From: Microbacterium sp.
GTDB lineage: Bacteria > Actinomycetota > Actinomycetes > Actinomycetales > Microbacteriaceae
Length of the DNA stretch: 8,886 nucleotides
Reading direction: 5' to 3'
Assembly: GCA_031286555.1 (NCBI GenBank)
Contig: JAITUD010000445.1
Location: forward strand, 1 to 8,886
A model generated the notes under the pieces. That model saw only the letters and a list, made by a program, of their open reading frames with translations, had not been told where the DNA came from and made no database searches. The translations under genes and the position numbers were made by a program. This document shows, piece by piece, positions 1-6,299 of this stretch (position 1 is the first letter of the stretch; each line of letters opens with the position of its first letter).

Positions 1-1742
1 CCGGGGTCGGCGAGCAGCGCGATCAGCGAGCCGTGACGCAGCTGCGCCCACGCCAGCGGCGCGAACAGGGCCGTCGCAGGGATGATCGTCCAGATCAGGC
101 GCGCGGCGCCGTGGATGCGGCCCCGGACGAGCACCAGGATCAGGGCGACGGCCCACAGCGCGACGACGGCGGGCGCGATCGACGGCGCGCAGGCCAGCGC
201 TGCGGCGAGCAGCAGCGATGCCGCTCCCGCAGCCCCCCAGGAGCGGTGCGCCACGACGGCAGCCTGCACCGCCCAGGGCAGCAGCAGGTGCAGCAGTACC
301 GCGGCGGGACGCCCCTGCACGAGAGCCGTCAGGAACGTGGGGGCAAGCGCCCAGGCCACGCCACCGAGGATTCTCAGGCCCGAGCGATCCGTCACCCGGG
401 TCGCCGCGAACCATCCGCCGAGGACTGCGAGCGGCAGAGCCAGGATCCAGAGCAGCACCATGGCGCGGGACGGCGAGCCCGGCCAGAGCGACCCGATCAC
501 GGCGACCACCGCGGAGAACGGGTCGGCGGGACCGACGGTGTGCAGCCCCATGCCGCGCAGGCCCCAGCCGGCATCCGCCCAGAGCGCCGACACCGTGTCG
601 CGCAGCGGCAGCAGCGCGCCGCCGCCCATGCCCGGCCACGCCAGCAGGGTCGTGAAGCTCGCGACACCCACGACCAGTGCGGCGAGCACCGCCCAGGCGC
701 CGCCCCCGGAGAAGAAGCGCAGCTCGCTGACCGCACCGCCCTCGCTGCCGTAGCCGTCGTCCAGGCTGCGATGCAGCTCGGCGCGGGTGATGCGCAGCGG
801 CGCGATCGCGGACCAGCCGGAGGTGCGGACTGCGGCGAGCGCCGCGCGCGACCGTGCGACGGCGCCGAACCGCAGCATCTCGGTGAACGCCGCGCCCCAC
901 TCGGGTGCGACGGCCGCCGGGCGCTTGCCGATCAGGTGCGCCGCGGAACGCCACAGGGCGAGCGGAAGGAGGGTGAGCCAGTGCAGCGGCACGGCCGGCA
1001 GGGGTGCGTAGGTCAACCGGCGATGCAGCTGTGCGAGACGGGTGGCCCAGGCGCGCTGCGAGTCGCGCTGCGGGAGGGCGGCGGGCCCGTCCTCGCGGAC
1101 CGCCACCTGTGCCGCGGGGACGAGCACGACCCTGCCTCCGGCAAGACGGGCGCGGACGCCGAGGTCGAGCCCCTCGTCCGCTCCGGCCAGAGCAGGGTCG
1201 GGGCGCAGCCGCTGGACGAGTTCGGTGCGGATCAGCATTCCGCGGATGTCGGCGCTCAGAGCGTCGTCGGTGCCGTCATGCTGACCCTGATCGAGCTCGC
1301 CCGAGGCGAGCTCGACGGAGCGGCCGAGGGCGGTCATGCTCACGCCGAGGGAGACGATCTCACGATGATCCTCGTCGGTGAGCTTCGGCGCGGCGATCGC
1401 CGCAGAGGGCGATCGCTCCAGTGCTCCGGCGAGGAGCTCGAGCGCGTCAGGCTCGGGGACCGTATCCTGCGCGAGCAGCCACACCGCGCGTCCCTCCGGG
1501 ACCCGGGAGTACGCCGACTGCAGGGCATCCGCATAGGACAGTCCCTGGCGGGTCTCGACGACGCCCTCGACGATCGAGGGAAAGCCGTCTCCGCGGATGC
1601 CGGCGATGCTGCCGGTCACCACGATCGTGACGGCCTCGGGGACGAGGCTCTGAGCGCGCACCGCGTCGAGGGTGCGGATCAGCTGGGTGCGCGCGGACTC
1701 ACCGGAGCGCGTGACGACAAGGGCGTGAACTCGGGCTGGCAT
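1..1742 (-). CDS. Membrane-anchored family 2 glycosyltransferase (3' end outside window)
   Basis: Translation from ATG 1742 gives 580 codons with no stop before the left edge, so the C-terminus is missing. Residues 1 to about 225 look like a GT-A family 2 glycosyltransferase: a beta-strand start (VHALVVTRSGES), a WLLAQDTVPEPDAL segment at 88-101 in the DXD position, and an acidic GADEGLDLGVRARLAGGRV block (187-205) where these enzymes normally place the catalytic base. The usual two-aspartate DXD is reduced to Q92-D93-T94. From about residue 245 on there are several long hydrophobic segments (for example FFSGGGAWAVLAALVVGVAS and the PLAVLGGWFAA and AAVVAHRSW regions), so the protein is probably a large polytopic membrane enzyme with a cytosolic N-terminal transferase domain. 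It lies 83 bp downstream of whiB on the same strand. The substrate cannot be inferred. Family assignment is good; activity is uncertain because of the altered motif. Confidence 0.85.
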   Translation of the reverse strand, partial: MPARVHALVVTRSGESARTQLIRTLDAVRAQSLVPEAVTIVVTGSIAGIRGDGFPSIVEGVVETRQGLSYADALQSAYSRVPEGRAVWLLAQDTVPEPDALELLAGALERSPSAAIAAPKLTDEDHREIVSLGVSMTALGRSVELASGELDQGQHDGTDDALSADIRGMLIRTELVQRLRPDPALAGADEGLDLGVRARLAGGRVVLVPAAQVAVREDGPAALPQRDSQRAWATRLAQLHRRLTYAPLPAVPLHWLTLLPLALWRSAAHLIGKRPAAVAPEWGAAFTEMLRFGAVARSRAALAAVRTSGWSAIAPLRITRAELHRSLDDGYGSEGGAVSELRFFSGGGAWAVLAALVVGVASFTTLLAWPGMGGGALLPLRDTVSALWADAGWGLRGMGLHTVGPADPFSAVVAVIGSLWPGSPSRAMVLLWILALPLAVLGGWFAATRVTDRSGLRILGGVAWALAPTFLTALVQGRPAAVLLHLLLPWAVQAAVVAHRSWGAAGAASLLLAAALACAPSIAPAVVALWAVALILVLVRGRIHGAARLIWTIIPATALFAPLAWAQLRHGSLIALLADP

Positions 1743-1751
1743 GACGTGGCC

Positions 1752-1757
1752 AGCCTA
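1752..1757 (-). promoter_or_regulatory. Putative -10 element (TAGGCT) of the glycosyltransferase gene
   Basis: On the minus strand TAGGCT ends 9 nt before the ATG at 1742, and no Shine-Dalgarno sequence lies between them. This spacing puts the transcription start within about 3 nt of the start codon, so the mRNA would be leaderless or nearly so. No convincing -35 box is present. The call rests on the same pattern before three other genes here. Confidence 0.4.
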
Positions 1758-1797
1758 GGCAGACGGTCGCCCGTGTGCGGTGAGCGCCCTCGGCGCG

Positions 1798-1812
1798 CCC
1801 CGAGAAGCGGGG
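1798..1812 (-). terminator. Short hairpin after whiB, possible weak terminator
   Basis: CCCCG and CGGGG pair around a 5-nt loop, 14 nt after the whiB stop codon. The stem is only 5 bp plus one possible G-U pair, with no U tract. It could reduce read-through from whiB into the downstream glycosyltransferase gene, but in DNA this rich in GC such hairpins also arise by chance. Confidence 0.3.
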
Positions 1813-1825
1813 TCGCGGTTCCGGT

Positions 1826-2140
1826 TCAGCCGGCGCGTCGCTTGAGCTTGCGGCGTTCGCGCTCGGACAGTCCGCCCCAGATGCCGAAGCGCTCATCGTT
1901 GTTCAGCGCGTACTCGAGGCATTCGCCCCGTACGTCGCAGGAACTGCAGATGCGCTTGGCGTCGCGAGTGGATCCGCCCTTCTCGGGGAAGAACGCCTCT
2001 GGGTCGACCTGAGCGCAGAGCGCGTCGGCCTGCCATGCGAGTGCGTTGTCATCCTCTTCCGGTTGCCTGACCCCAGGAACGCCGAGATCGACCGGATCGA
2101 CGTACCAGTTGTCGGGAACTTCCGAACGGTAACCCGTCAT
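1826..2140 (-). CDS. whiB: WhiB family iron-sulfur transcriptional regulator (WhiB/WhiB2/WhmD type)
   Basis: This encodes a 104-residue cytoplasmic protein. Four cysteines, C42, C65, C68 and C74 (C-X22-C-X2-C-X5-C), match the ligands that hold the [4Fe-4S] cluster in Wbl proteins. They are followed by the GIWGG turn (86-90) and a basic tail (SERERRKLKRRAG), the DNA-contacting end of the family. The block around DPEAFFPEKGGSTR and LEYALNNDERFGIWGGLSERE is typical of the WhiB/WhiB2 (WhmD) subgroup, which controls sporulation septation in Streptomyces and cell division in mycobacteria, acting with the principal sigma factor. ATG 2140 is chosen as the start because GGGAG lies 6 nt upstream. The frame extends further to a TTG at 2218, but that TTG is the -35 box of a good promoter and so would not be transcribed. 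The gene is probably monocistronic or weakly linked to the glycosyltransferase downstream. Confidence 0.96.
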   Translation of the reverse strand: MTGYRSEVPDNWYVDPVDLGVPGVRQPEEDDNALAWQADALCAQVDPEAFFPEKGGSTRDAKRICSSCDVRGECLEYALNNDERFGIWGGLSERERRKLKRRAG

Positions 2141-2146
2141 CTCGAT

Positions 2147-2151
2147 CTCCC
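2147..2151 (-). promoter_or_regulatory. whiB ribosome-binding site (GGGAG)
   Basis: GGGAG on the minus strand lies 6 nt before ATG 2140. It decides between this start and an in-frame TTG 78 nt upstream. It is the clearest Shine-Dalgarno sequence in the left half of the window. Confidence 0.75.
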
Positions 2152-2189
2152 AACCCTTTGCTTTGCCCCCCTCGGGCCGTGCACTAGTA

Positions 2190-2218
2190 ATTACACCCGT
2201 GTCATTCCGCTGGGTCAA
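2190..2218 (-). promoter_or_regulatory. whiB promoter, near-consensus housekeeping sigma type
   Basis: On the minus strand TTGACC (2218-2213) is separated by exactly 17 bp from TGTAAT (2195-2190). Each differs by one base from the consensus TTGACA and TATAAT. Transcription would start near 2183, giving a leader of about 43 nt that contains the GGGAG site. This A/T-rich patch stands out from the GC-rich surroundings. A possible upstream second element (TTCAAG then TACTAT with 15 bp between, near 2229-2255) is weaker and not called. Confidence 0.75.
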
Positions 2219-2279
2219 GTCGCGGATAGTAAACCCTCAACCGGGTCTTGAAGGTTCATTGACGCCCGTCCGGCGTGTC

Positions 2280-2315
2280 GCGCGGGCGTGTCGCGCCGAA
2301 GCGCCACGCCCGCGC
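2280..2315 (-). terminator. manA terminator: 15-bp stem with UUCG tetraloop
   Basis: Read on the minus strand, an 11-bp arm GCGCGGGCGTG pairs perfectly with CACGCCCGCGC. Inside it, GCGC-TTCG-GCGC forms a second 4-bp stem closed by a C(UUCG)G tetraloop, with a 2-nt GA bulge on one side only. The structure begins 7 nt after the manA stop codon. There is no U tract, which is usual for intrinsic terminators in high-GC actinobacteria. It separates manA from the whiB promoter. Confidence 0.75.
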
Positions 2316-2322
2316 TCCGGGT

Positions 2323-3444
2323 TCAGTCCGCGGTGCCGGGCTCAGCGATGAACGCCTCGCCCACGCCGCTGAGCACCAGCCGGTTCTCCTCCGCCGAGGC
2401 GAAGATCGCCGCGCCGACCGGTGCGGCGACCGGCTTCCCGTCGGCACCGCGCACGAGCACGTCACCGGCCGTGGCCAGGACCATTGCGGGCGCCTGGACG
2501 TCCACGGCGCGCTCAGCACCGTCGAGCTCCACCCTGCGCAGAGCGAAGTCCGAGACGGGCACCTCATAGTTCGTGACGGGGCCGCCGTCGGGTCGCAGCA
2601 CGGGCACGTCCCCCGGGGTGGTGTCCAGGATCGACAGCAGCTCCGCCACGTCGATGTGCTTCGGCGTGAGGCCGCCGCGCAGGACGTTGTCGCTCGCAGC
2701 CATGATCTCCACGCCGAGTCCGGAGACGTACGCGTGCAGCAGGCCCGCGCGCAGGAACACTCCTTCACCGCGGGAGAGCACGACCACGTTCATGAGCAGC
2801 GCCACGACGACCCCGGGGTCTCCGGGGTACCGCTCTGCGACCGCGCGGACGACGTCCAGCTCTGTGGCGAACTCCTCGGACTCCGCGGCGGCGAGCGCCG
2901 CGATCACATCGTCGACCTCGGCCTGCGCATCACCGGAGAGCACCCAGCCGATCGTGTCGCGCAGCACGTCGCCGGCACCGGCCAGACGCGCGCGCAGCGC
3001 GCCGACCCCAGGGCTGTCACCGAACGCCTCGAGCAGCCGCAGCGTGGCATCGGCCGATCGCAGGCCGGCCAGCGCCTCGAACCGCTCGCTCAGCACGACG
3101 ATCAGTTCTGGTTTGTGGTTGTCGTCACGGTAGTTGCGGCGCGGGTCGTCGGCGGGCTGCCCGGCCTCCAGCGCGAAGCCGGCCTGCGCCTGCTCCTTCG
3201 TCGGGTGCACCTGGATCGACAGCGGAGCGCCGGCGGCGAGCAGCTTCAGCAGGTACGGCAGGTCTCCCCCGGTGACGGCGTCGAGTGTGCGGCCGTCGGC
3301 GAGGTCGGCGGGGTCTCCCGGGAGGTCTCCGAACCAGACCTCAGCCTCGGGCGCGGCAGAAGGCGCGCGCCCCTCGAGCGCGGCCAGCAGAGTGGTGGAT
3401 CCCCAGGCGTAGTCCCGCGGCACGTTCGTCAGTCGCATCAGCAT
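2323..3444 (-). CDS. manA: Mannose-6-phosphate isomerase, type I (class I)
   Basis: ManA interconverts fructose-6-phosphate and mannose-6-phosphate in the cytoplasm, supplying mannose-1-phosphate and GDP-mannose for glycans or allowing use of mannose. The 373-residue product has the full type I zinc-enzyme signature. Q78 and H80 lie in SIQVHPTKEQA, E113 in YRDDNHKPE, and H237 in LLHAYVSGLGVEIMAASDN; these correspond to the four zinc ligands of Escherichia coli ManA. The following NVLRGGLTPKHID block carries the conserved active-site arginine (R256). The N-terminus NVPRDYAWGS is also typical. No membrane segments are present. The start is either ATG 3444 (MLMRL) or ATG 3438 (MRL). The first is preferred because TACCCT lies exactly 6 nt upstream, suiting a leaderless transcript; the second has a weak GGA 8 nt before it. 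It diverges from the polysaccharide gene run and ends at a strong hairpin. Confidence 0.96.
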   Translation of the reverse strand: MLMRLTNVPRDYAWGSTTLLAALEGRAPSAAPEAEVWFGDLPGDPADLADGRTLDAVTGGDLPYLLKLLAAGAPLSIQVHPTKEQAQAGFALEAGQPADDPRRNYRDDNHKPELIVVLSERFEALAGLRSADATLRLLEAFGDSPGVGALRARLAGAGDVLRDTIGWVLSGDAQAEVDDVIAALAAAESEEFATELDVVRAVAERYPGDPGVVVALLMNVVVLSRGEGVFLRAGLLHAYVSGLGVEIMAASDNVLRGGLTPKHIDVAELLSILDTTPGDVPVLRPDGGPVTNYEVPVSDFALRRVELDGAERAVDVQAPAMVLATAGDVLVRGADGKPVAAPVGAAIFASAEENRLVLSGVGEAFIAEPGTAD

Positions 3445-3450
3445 GATCCA

Positions 3451-3456
3451 AGGGTA
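3451..3456 (-). promoter_or_regulatory. Putative manA -10 element (TACCCT), leaderless start
   Basis: TACCCT on the minus strand is followed by exactly 6 nt and then ATG 3444. This is the normal distance from a -10 hexamer to +1, so transcription could start on the A of the start codon. No recognisable -35 box is seen 16-19 bp upstream. Confidence 0.45.
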
Positions 3457-3519
3457 GGGCGACGGCGAGCGGATGCCGCGCCGCACCCGTCACACAGGGG
3501 TTCGAGGGCCCGTGCGCGG

Positions 3520-3525
3520 TAGCCT
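3520..3525 (+). promoter_or_regulatory. Putative -10 element (TAGCCT) of the polysaccharide gene run
   Basis: TAGCCT is followed by 8 nt (GAAGCGCG) and then ATG 3534. Only a weak GAAG could serve as a ribosome-binding site. The spacing suits a leaderless or near-leaderless mRNA. It lies 63 bp from the manA -10 element on the opposite strand, so both divergent promoters sit within one 89-bp gap. Confidence 0.45.
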
Positions 3526-3533
3526 GAAGCGCG

Positions 3534-4952
3534 ATGGCCCAGTTGAGCAAGCACCCCGCATCTCCCGCACCCACGGCTCCCGAGCGGGAGACCACCGGGC
3601 ACCTCATGCTGCGCGGATACATCGTCCTCACGCTTTTCGCGACTCTCGCGCACACGGCGGTCTTCAACCTGCTCGGCTCCACGGGCGCCGTCGTGGCGAT
3701 GGCACTGCTCACCGCGGGCATCCTGGGCATCTGGATCCCCGCCATCGTGCACCAGCGCCCCACCCGCTTCCCGTGGCGGCGTCTGCCCTGGGTCGCGCTC
3801 GGCTATGGTGCCTTCGCCCTGCTGTCGGTGATCTGGTCGGAGTGGCCGAGCGCCACGCTGATGACCTGGGCGCTGTGGCTCGCGGTCACGATCAACGCGC
3901 TGTTCGCCGCGACGATGCTCACCTGGCAGGAGCTGGTGCGGGCGCTCTCCAGCGCGCTGAAGTGGATCCTCGGGCTCTCCCTCGCGATCGAGCTGTGGGT
4001 GGCACTCGTGCTGCGGCATCCGATCCTGCCGAACTTCGTGACCGTGCCCGGCGGCAAGATCGATCCGCACATCTACTGGGTGCGCGGCAACCTCTTCAAC
4101 GACGGCCGTATCCAGGGCATCGTCGGCAACGCGCACACGCTCTCGATGATGTGCCTGCTCGCGCTGATGGTCTTCGGCGTGCTGTACGCGTCGAGGGTGC
4201 GACGCCGCGGGGCGCTCATCGTCTGGGCCGCCCTCGCAGTGATCCTTCTCTACGGAGCGGCATCCGCGACGAGCGTGCTCTGCGGCGTGGCTGCGGCCGT
4301 GGTGCTGGTGATCGCCCTGCTGATGCGCAGCGCGCGGCGCCCCTCGCAGCGCACGGCGATCTATGTCGGCTCCGCCCTGGTCGTGGTCGCCGGCGTGGCC
4401 GGCGGCTTCGTGATGCGCGATCAGGTGCTGGCCGCGTTCGGCAAGGACTCGGACATGACCGGCCGGTTCGAGATCTGGGCCAAGGTCTGGGAGCGCGCGA
4501 TCACGCACCCGGTGCTCGGAAACGGGTACTCCTCCCCCTGGGTCCCGTGGGACCCGGGTTTCGCCGGCTGGATCGTCGACCACAAGCTCACCGTCTTCCA
4601 CGCGCACAACATGTGGCTGGACGTCTTCTTCCAGCTCGGTGTCGTCGGCGTGCTGCTGATGCTCACCGCCTGGGCGGCACTCGCCTGGCGCGCCTGGTTC
4701 TTCGCCGTCGATCGACCACGCTGGGACCTCGACGCGAAGCGACCGTACTCGCCACTGTCGCTGCTGCCCACGATGGTCGTCGCCACGCTGCTGGTCGAAG
4801 GCCTGGCGGAGTCCGCACCCATCATGCTCTGGGGCTGGATGCTGCTCGTGATGTTCTCCTTCAAGATCAAGGCGGTGCCGCTCGTCGGCGTCGGGCTCGA
4901 CGAGCGGTCCTCCGTACTCGCCCACGGTGAGCAGGCACGGCAGGTGCCATGA
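3534..4952 (+). CDS. O-antigen ligase/polymerase-like (Wzy_C) membrane protein, copy 1
   Basis: The 472-residue protein has about eleven or twelve hydrophobic segments (roughly 26-44, 49-74, 84-101, 106-129, 141-161, 199-220, 227-264, 276-294, 361-386, 408-445). It has the pattern of the Wzy_C/RfaL superfamily: GRIQGIVGNAHTLSM at 191-205, a large extracytoplasmic loop with GRFEIW (310-315) and HPVLGNGY, and HAHNMWLDVFFQLG (356-369) entering the next helix. Members join undecaprenyl-linked glycans to an acceptor, or polymerise repeat units, on the outer face of the membrane. The conserved loop histidine and arginines seen here are those usually implicated in catalysis. Ligase and polymerase cannot be told apart from sequence. 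It is first in a plus-strand run, and its stop overlaps the start of a related protein (ATGA at 4949-4952). The acceptor in this presumed Gram-positive is unknown. Confidence 0.86.
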   Translation: MAQLSKHPASPAPTAPERETTGHLMLRGYIVLTLFATLAHTAVFNLLGSTGAVVAMALLTAGILGIWIPAIVHQRPTRFPWRRLPWVALGYGAFALLSVIWSEWPSATLMTWALWLAVTINALFAATMLTWQELVRALSSALKWILGLSLAIELWVALVLRHPILPNFVTVPGGKIDPHIYWVRGNLFNDGRIQGIVGNAHTLSMMCLLALMVFGVLYASRVRRRGALIVWAALAVILLYGAASATSVLCGVAAAVVLVIALLMRSARRPSQRTAIYVGSALVVVAGVAGGFVMRDQVLAAFGKDSDMTGRFEIWAKVWERAITHPVLGNGYSSPWVPWDPGFAGWIVDHKLTVFHAHNMWLDVFFQLGVVGVLLMLTAWAALAWRAWFFAVDRPRWDLDAKRPYSPLSLLPTMVVATLLVEGLAESAPIMLWGWMLLVMFSFKIKAVPLVGVGLDERSSVLAHGEQARQVP

Positions 4953-6244
4953 CCGACCTCCGGCATCCTGTGCGCCTGCTCGCCTCAGCCGAGTTCGCCA
5001 GGGCGTACACGATCGCCGTGCTCATCGCGGTGTTCGGAACCTTCGCGATCGAGAGGCTCTCGTCGCCGCTGACACTCGCCACGGTGATCGTCGTGCTGGC
5101 TCTCATCGGCATCGCCGTGCTGTTCGCACGACGGGACGAACTGAGCCCGCTGCGGCTGGCCCCGACATCGCTGCTCGGGTTCCTCGCGCTGGCGCTGCTC
5201 AGCGTCGTGTGGACGACGGATCGTTCGGAGACGCTGACCAGCTGGGCCGCCCTGGCCGGCTACGCGGTCCTCGCGATCACCGTGGGACACGTGCGCGACA
5301 CGCTGCAGACCGTGCGCGCGATCGGCGACACGCTGCGCTGGATGCTCATCGTCTCGCTGGCGCTCGAAGTGCTGTCCGGCATCCTGCTGGACGTGCCGTT
5401 CGAACGACTGGGCATCGAGGGCCACCTCGCCACGGGCGGTCCGATCCAGGGCGTCTTCGGCACTCGCAACATGCTCGGCTTCGTCACCGTCATCGCATTG
5501 ATCACGTTCGTGATCGAATGGCGCACGCGTTCCGTGTCCGTCCCGGTCGCGGTCGGCTCGGTGGCTCTCGGCGCATTCCTCGCACTCATGTCGGCATCGC
5601 CGACCGTCGTCGTGCTGGCAGCGGGCGTCGGCGTCGCGACCCTCGCCCTCATGATCGTCCGGCACGCGCCCGCCGGGCGACGGAACACGGTGCAATGGGT
5701 GCTCGGCGCCGTCGTGCTGATCGGACTGATCGCGGCGTTCCTGCAACGCCACCAGATCATCCAGCTGCTGGATGCGGGCTCGGACTTCTCGATGCGCGCG
5801 GATCTGTGGAACATGCTCCTCGACTTCGTGGTGCAGAATCCGATCCTCGGCTACGGCTGGGTCGGCGGCTGGGCCCGCGACGAGTTCCCGTTCAACGCCG
5901 TCAACGTGCTGCTGAGCCAGCAGCACCAGAGCGCCCTGAACGCGTACTTCGACGTGCTGCTGCAACTGGGTTGGATCGGGCTGGTGCTCTTCCTGACCCT
6001 CGGCGGGGTGGCCGTGGTCCGCTCCTGGCTGGTCGCCAGCGTCCGCCGTTCCGTCGTGTACGCGTGGACGCCGCTGGTGCTGGTGACGCTCGCGATCGAC
6101 TCGATGTTCGAGAGCTTCACGCTGGTGGGCACCGGCTGGTTCATGCTCGTGCTGTGCGCCCTCCGTGCCGGGCAGTCGAGGTCCTGGCGGGAGAACATCG
6201 ACGCTGCGCACACCGGGACGATGCCGACGCTGCCCGTCCGCTGA
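4949..6244 (+). CDS. O-antigen ligase/polymerase-like (Wzy_C) membrane protein, copy 2
   Basis: The 431-residue polytopic membrane protein is related to the product of the gene before it. Shared landmarks in the same order are an LLSVVW segment (83-88), PIQGVFGTRNMLGF (165-178, against GRIQGIVGNAHTLSM in copy 1), MRADLWNML and NPILGYGW (282-304), and HQSALNAYFDVLLQLGWIG (326-344, against HAHNMWLDVFFQLGVVG). This matches the Wzy_C core, with the loop histidine and arginine kept. The N-terminus is short and there is no signal peptide. ATG 4949 overlaps the preceding stop by 4 bp, implying translational coupling and balanced synthesis; only a weak AGG lies upstream. The two proteins could act on different substrates, one polymerising and one ligating, or could form a pair; the sequence does not decide. 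The tail after residue 405 is polar and probably cytoplasmic. Confidence 0.86.
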   Translation: MTDLRHPVRLLASAEFARAYTIAVLIAVFGTFAIERLSSPLTLATVIVVLALIGIAVLFARRDELSPLRLAPTSLLGFLALALLSVVWTTDRSETLTSWAALAGYAVLAITVGHVRDTLQTVRAIGDTLRWMLIVSLALEVLSGILLDVPFERLGIEGHLATGGPIQGVFGTRNMLGFVTVIALITFVIEWRTRSVSVPVAVGSVALGAFLALMSASPTVVVLAAGVGVATLALMIVRHAPAGRRNTVQWVLGAVVLIGLIAAFLQRHQIIQLLDAGSDFSMRADLWNMLLDFVVQNPILGYGWVGGWARDEFPFNAVNVLLSQQHQSALNAYFDVLLQLGWIGLVLFLTLGGVAVVRSWLVASVRRSVVYAWTPLVLVTLAIDSMFESFTLVGTGWFMLVLCALRAGQSRSWRENIDAAHTGTMPTLPVR

Positions 6245-6253
6245 ACGGGCCTG

Positions 6254-6267
6254 CCCCGCTCACGGGG
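6254..6267 (+). terminator. Small hairpin between the Wzy-like pair and glfT2
   Basis: CCCCG and CGGGG pair around a CTCA loop, followed by TTCTC, 10 nt after the stop codon at 6244. With a 5-bp stem it is at best a weak terminator or attenuator. Together with the -10-like hexamer before glfT2, it allows glfT2 to be a separate transcription unit. Confidence 0.25.
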
Positions 6268-6285
6268 TTCTCATGGGATGCCCGG

Positions 6286-6291
6286 TAGGAT
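6286..6291 (+). promoter_or_regulatory. Putative glfT2 -10 element (TAGGAT)
   Basis: TAGGAT ends 8 nt before GTG 6300, consistent with a leaderless or near-leaderless transcript. The same bases contain AGGA, 9 nt from the GTG, so the site might instead be a ribosome-binding site. Both readings support GTG 6300 as the start. Confidence 0.4.
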
Positions 6292-6299
6292 TGCACCTC

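Noticed and set aside
33..2012. A 659-codon open frame on the plus strand across the glycosyltransferase and whiB genes
   Set aside because: The product is rich in R, G, A, Q and D with no recognisable domain. It is the antisense shadow expected of GC-rich codons, and both minus-strand genes beneath it have clear family motifs.
2063..2251. Short plus-strand frames in the manA-whiB gap
   Set aside because: They overlap the whiB promoter and leader, have no ribosome-binding site, and resemble no known small protein.
2275..3522. A 415-codon plus-strand frame opposite manA
   Set aside because: Low-complexity R/G/H/Q composition, no motif, and manA on the other strand has all catalytic residues.
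3438..4925. A 495-codon minus-strand frame opposite the first Wzy-like gene, and a similar 485-codon plus-strand frame at 3473-4930
   Set aside because: Both are charged, featureless translations of GC-rich third positions. The Wzy-like frame has consistent membrane segments and family motifs.
4985..6211. A 408-codon minus-strand frame opposite the second Wzy-like gene
   Set aside because: Composition (D, H, Q, R, E runs) is that of an antisense shadow, with no ribosome-binding site or domain.
6273..6275. ATG 6273 as an alternative glfT2 start
   Set aside because: It is in frame and adds nine residues, but it lies upstream of the TAGGAT/AGGA element and has no ribosome-binding site of its own. 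It cannot be fully excluded.
6165..6299. N-terminal extension of glfT2 to an upstream in-frame start
   Set aside because: It would overlap the second Wzy-like gene by 80 bases, its residues (R, G, P, S rich) look non-coding, and similarity to GlfT2 proteins begins after GTG 6300.
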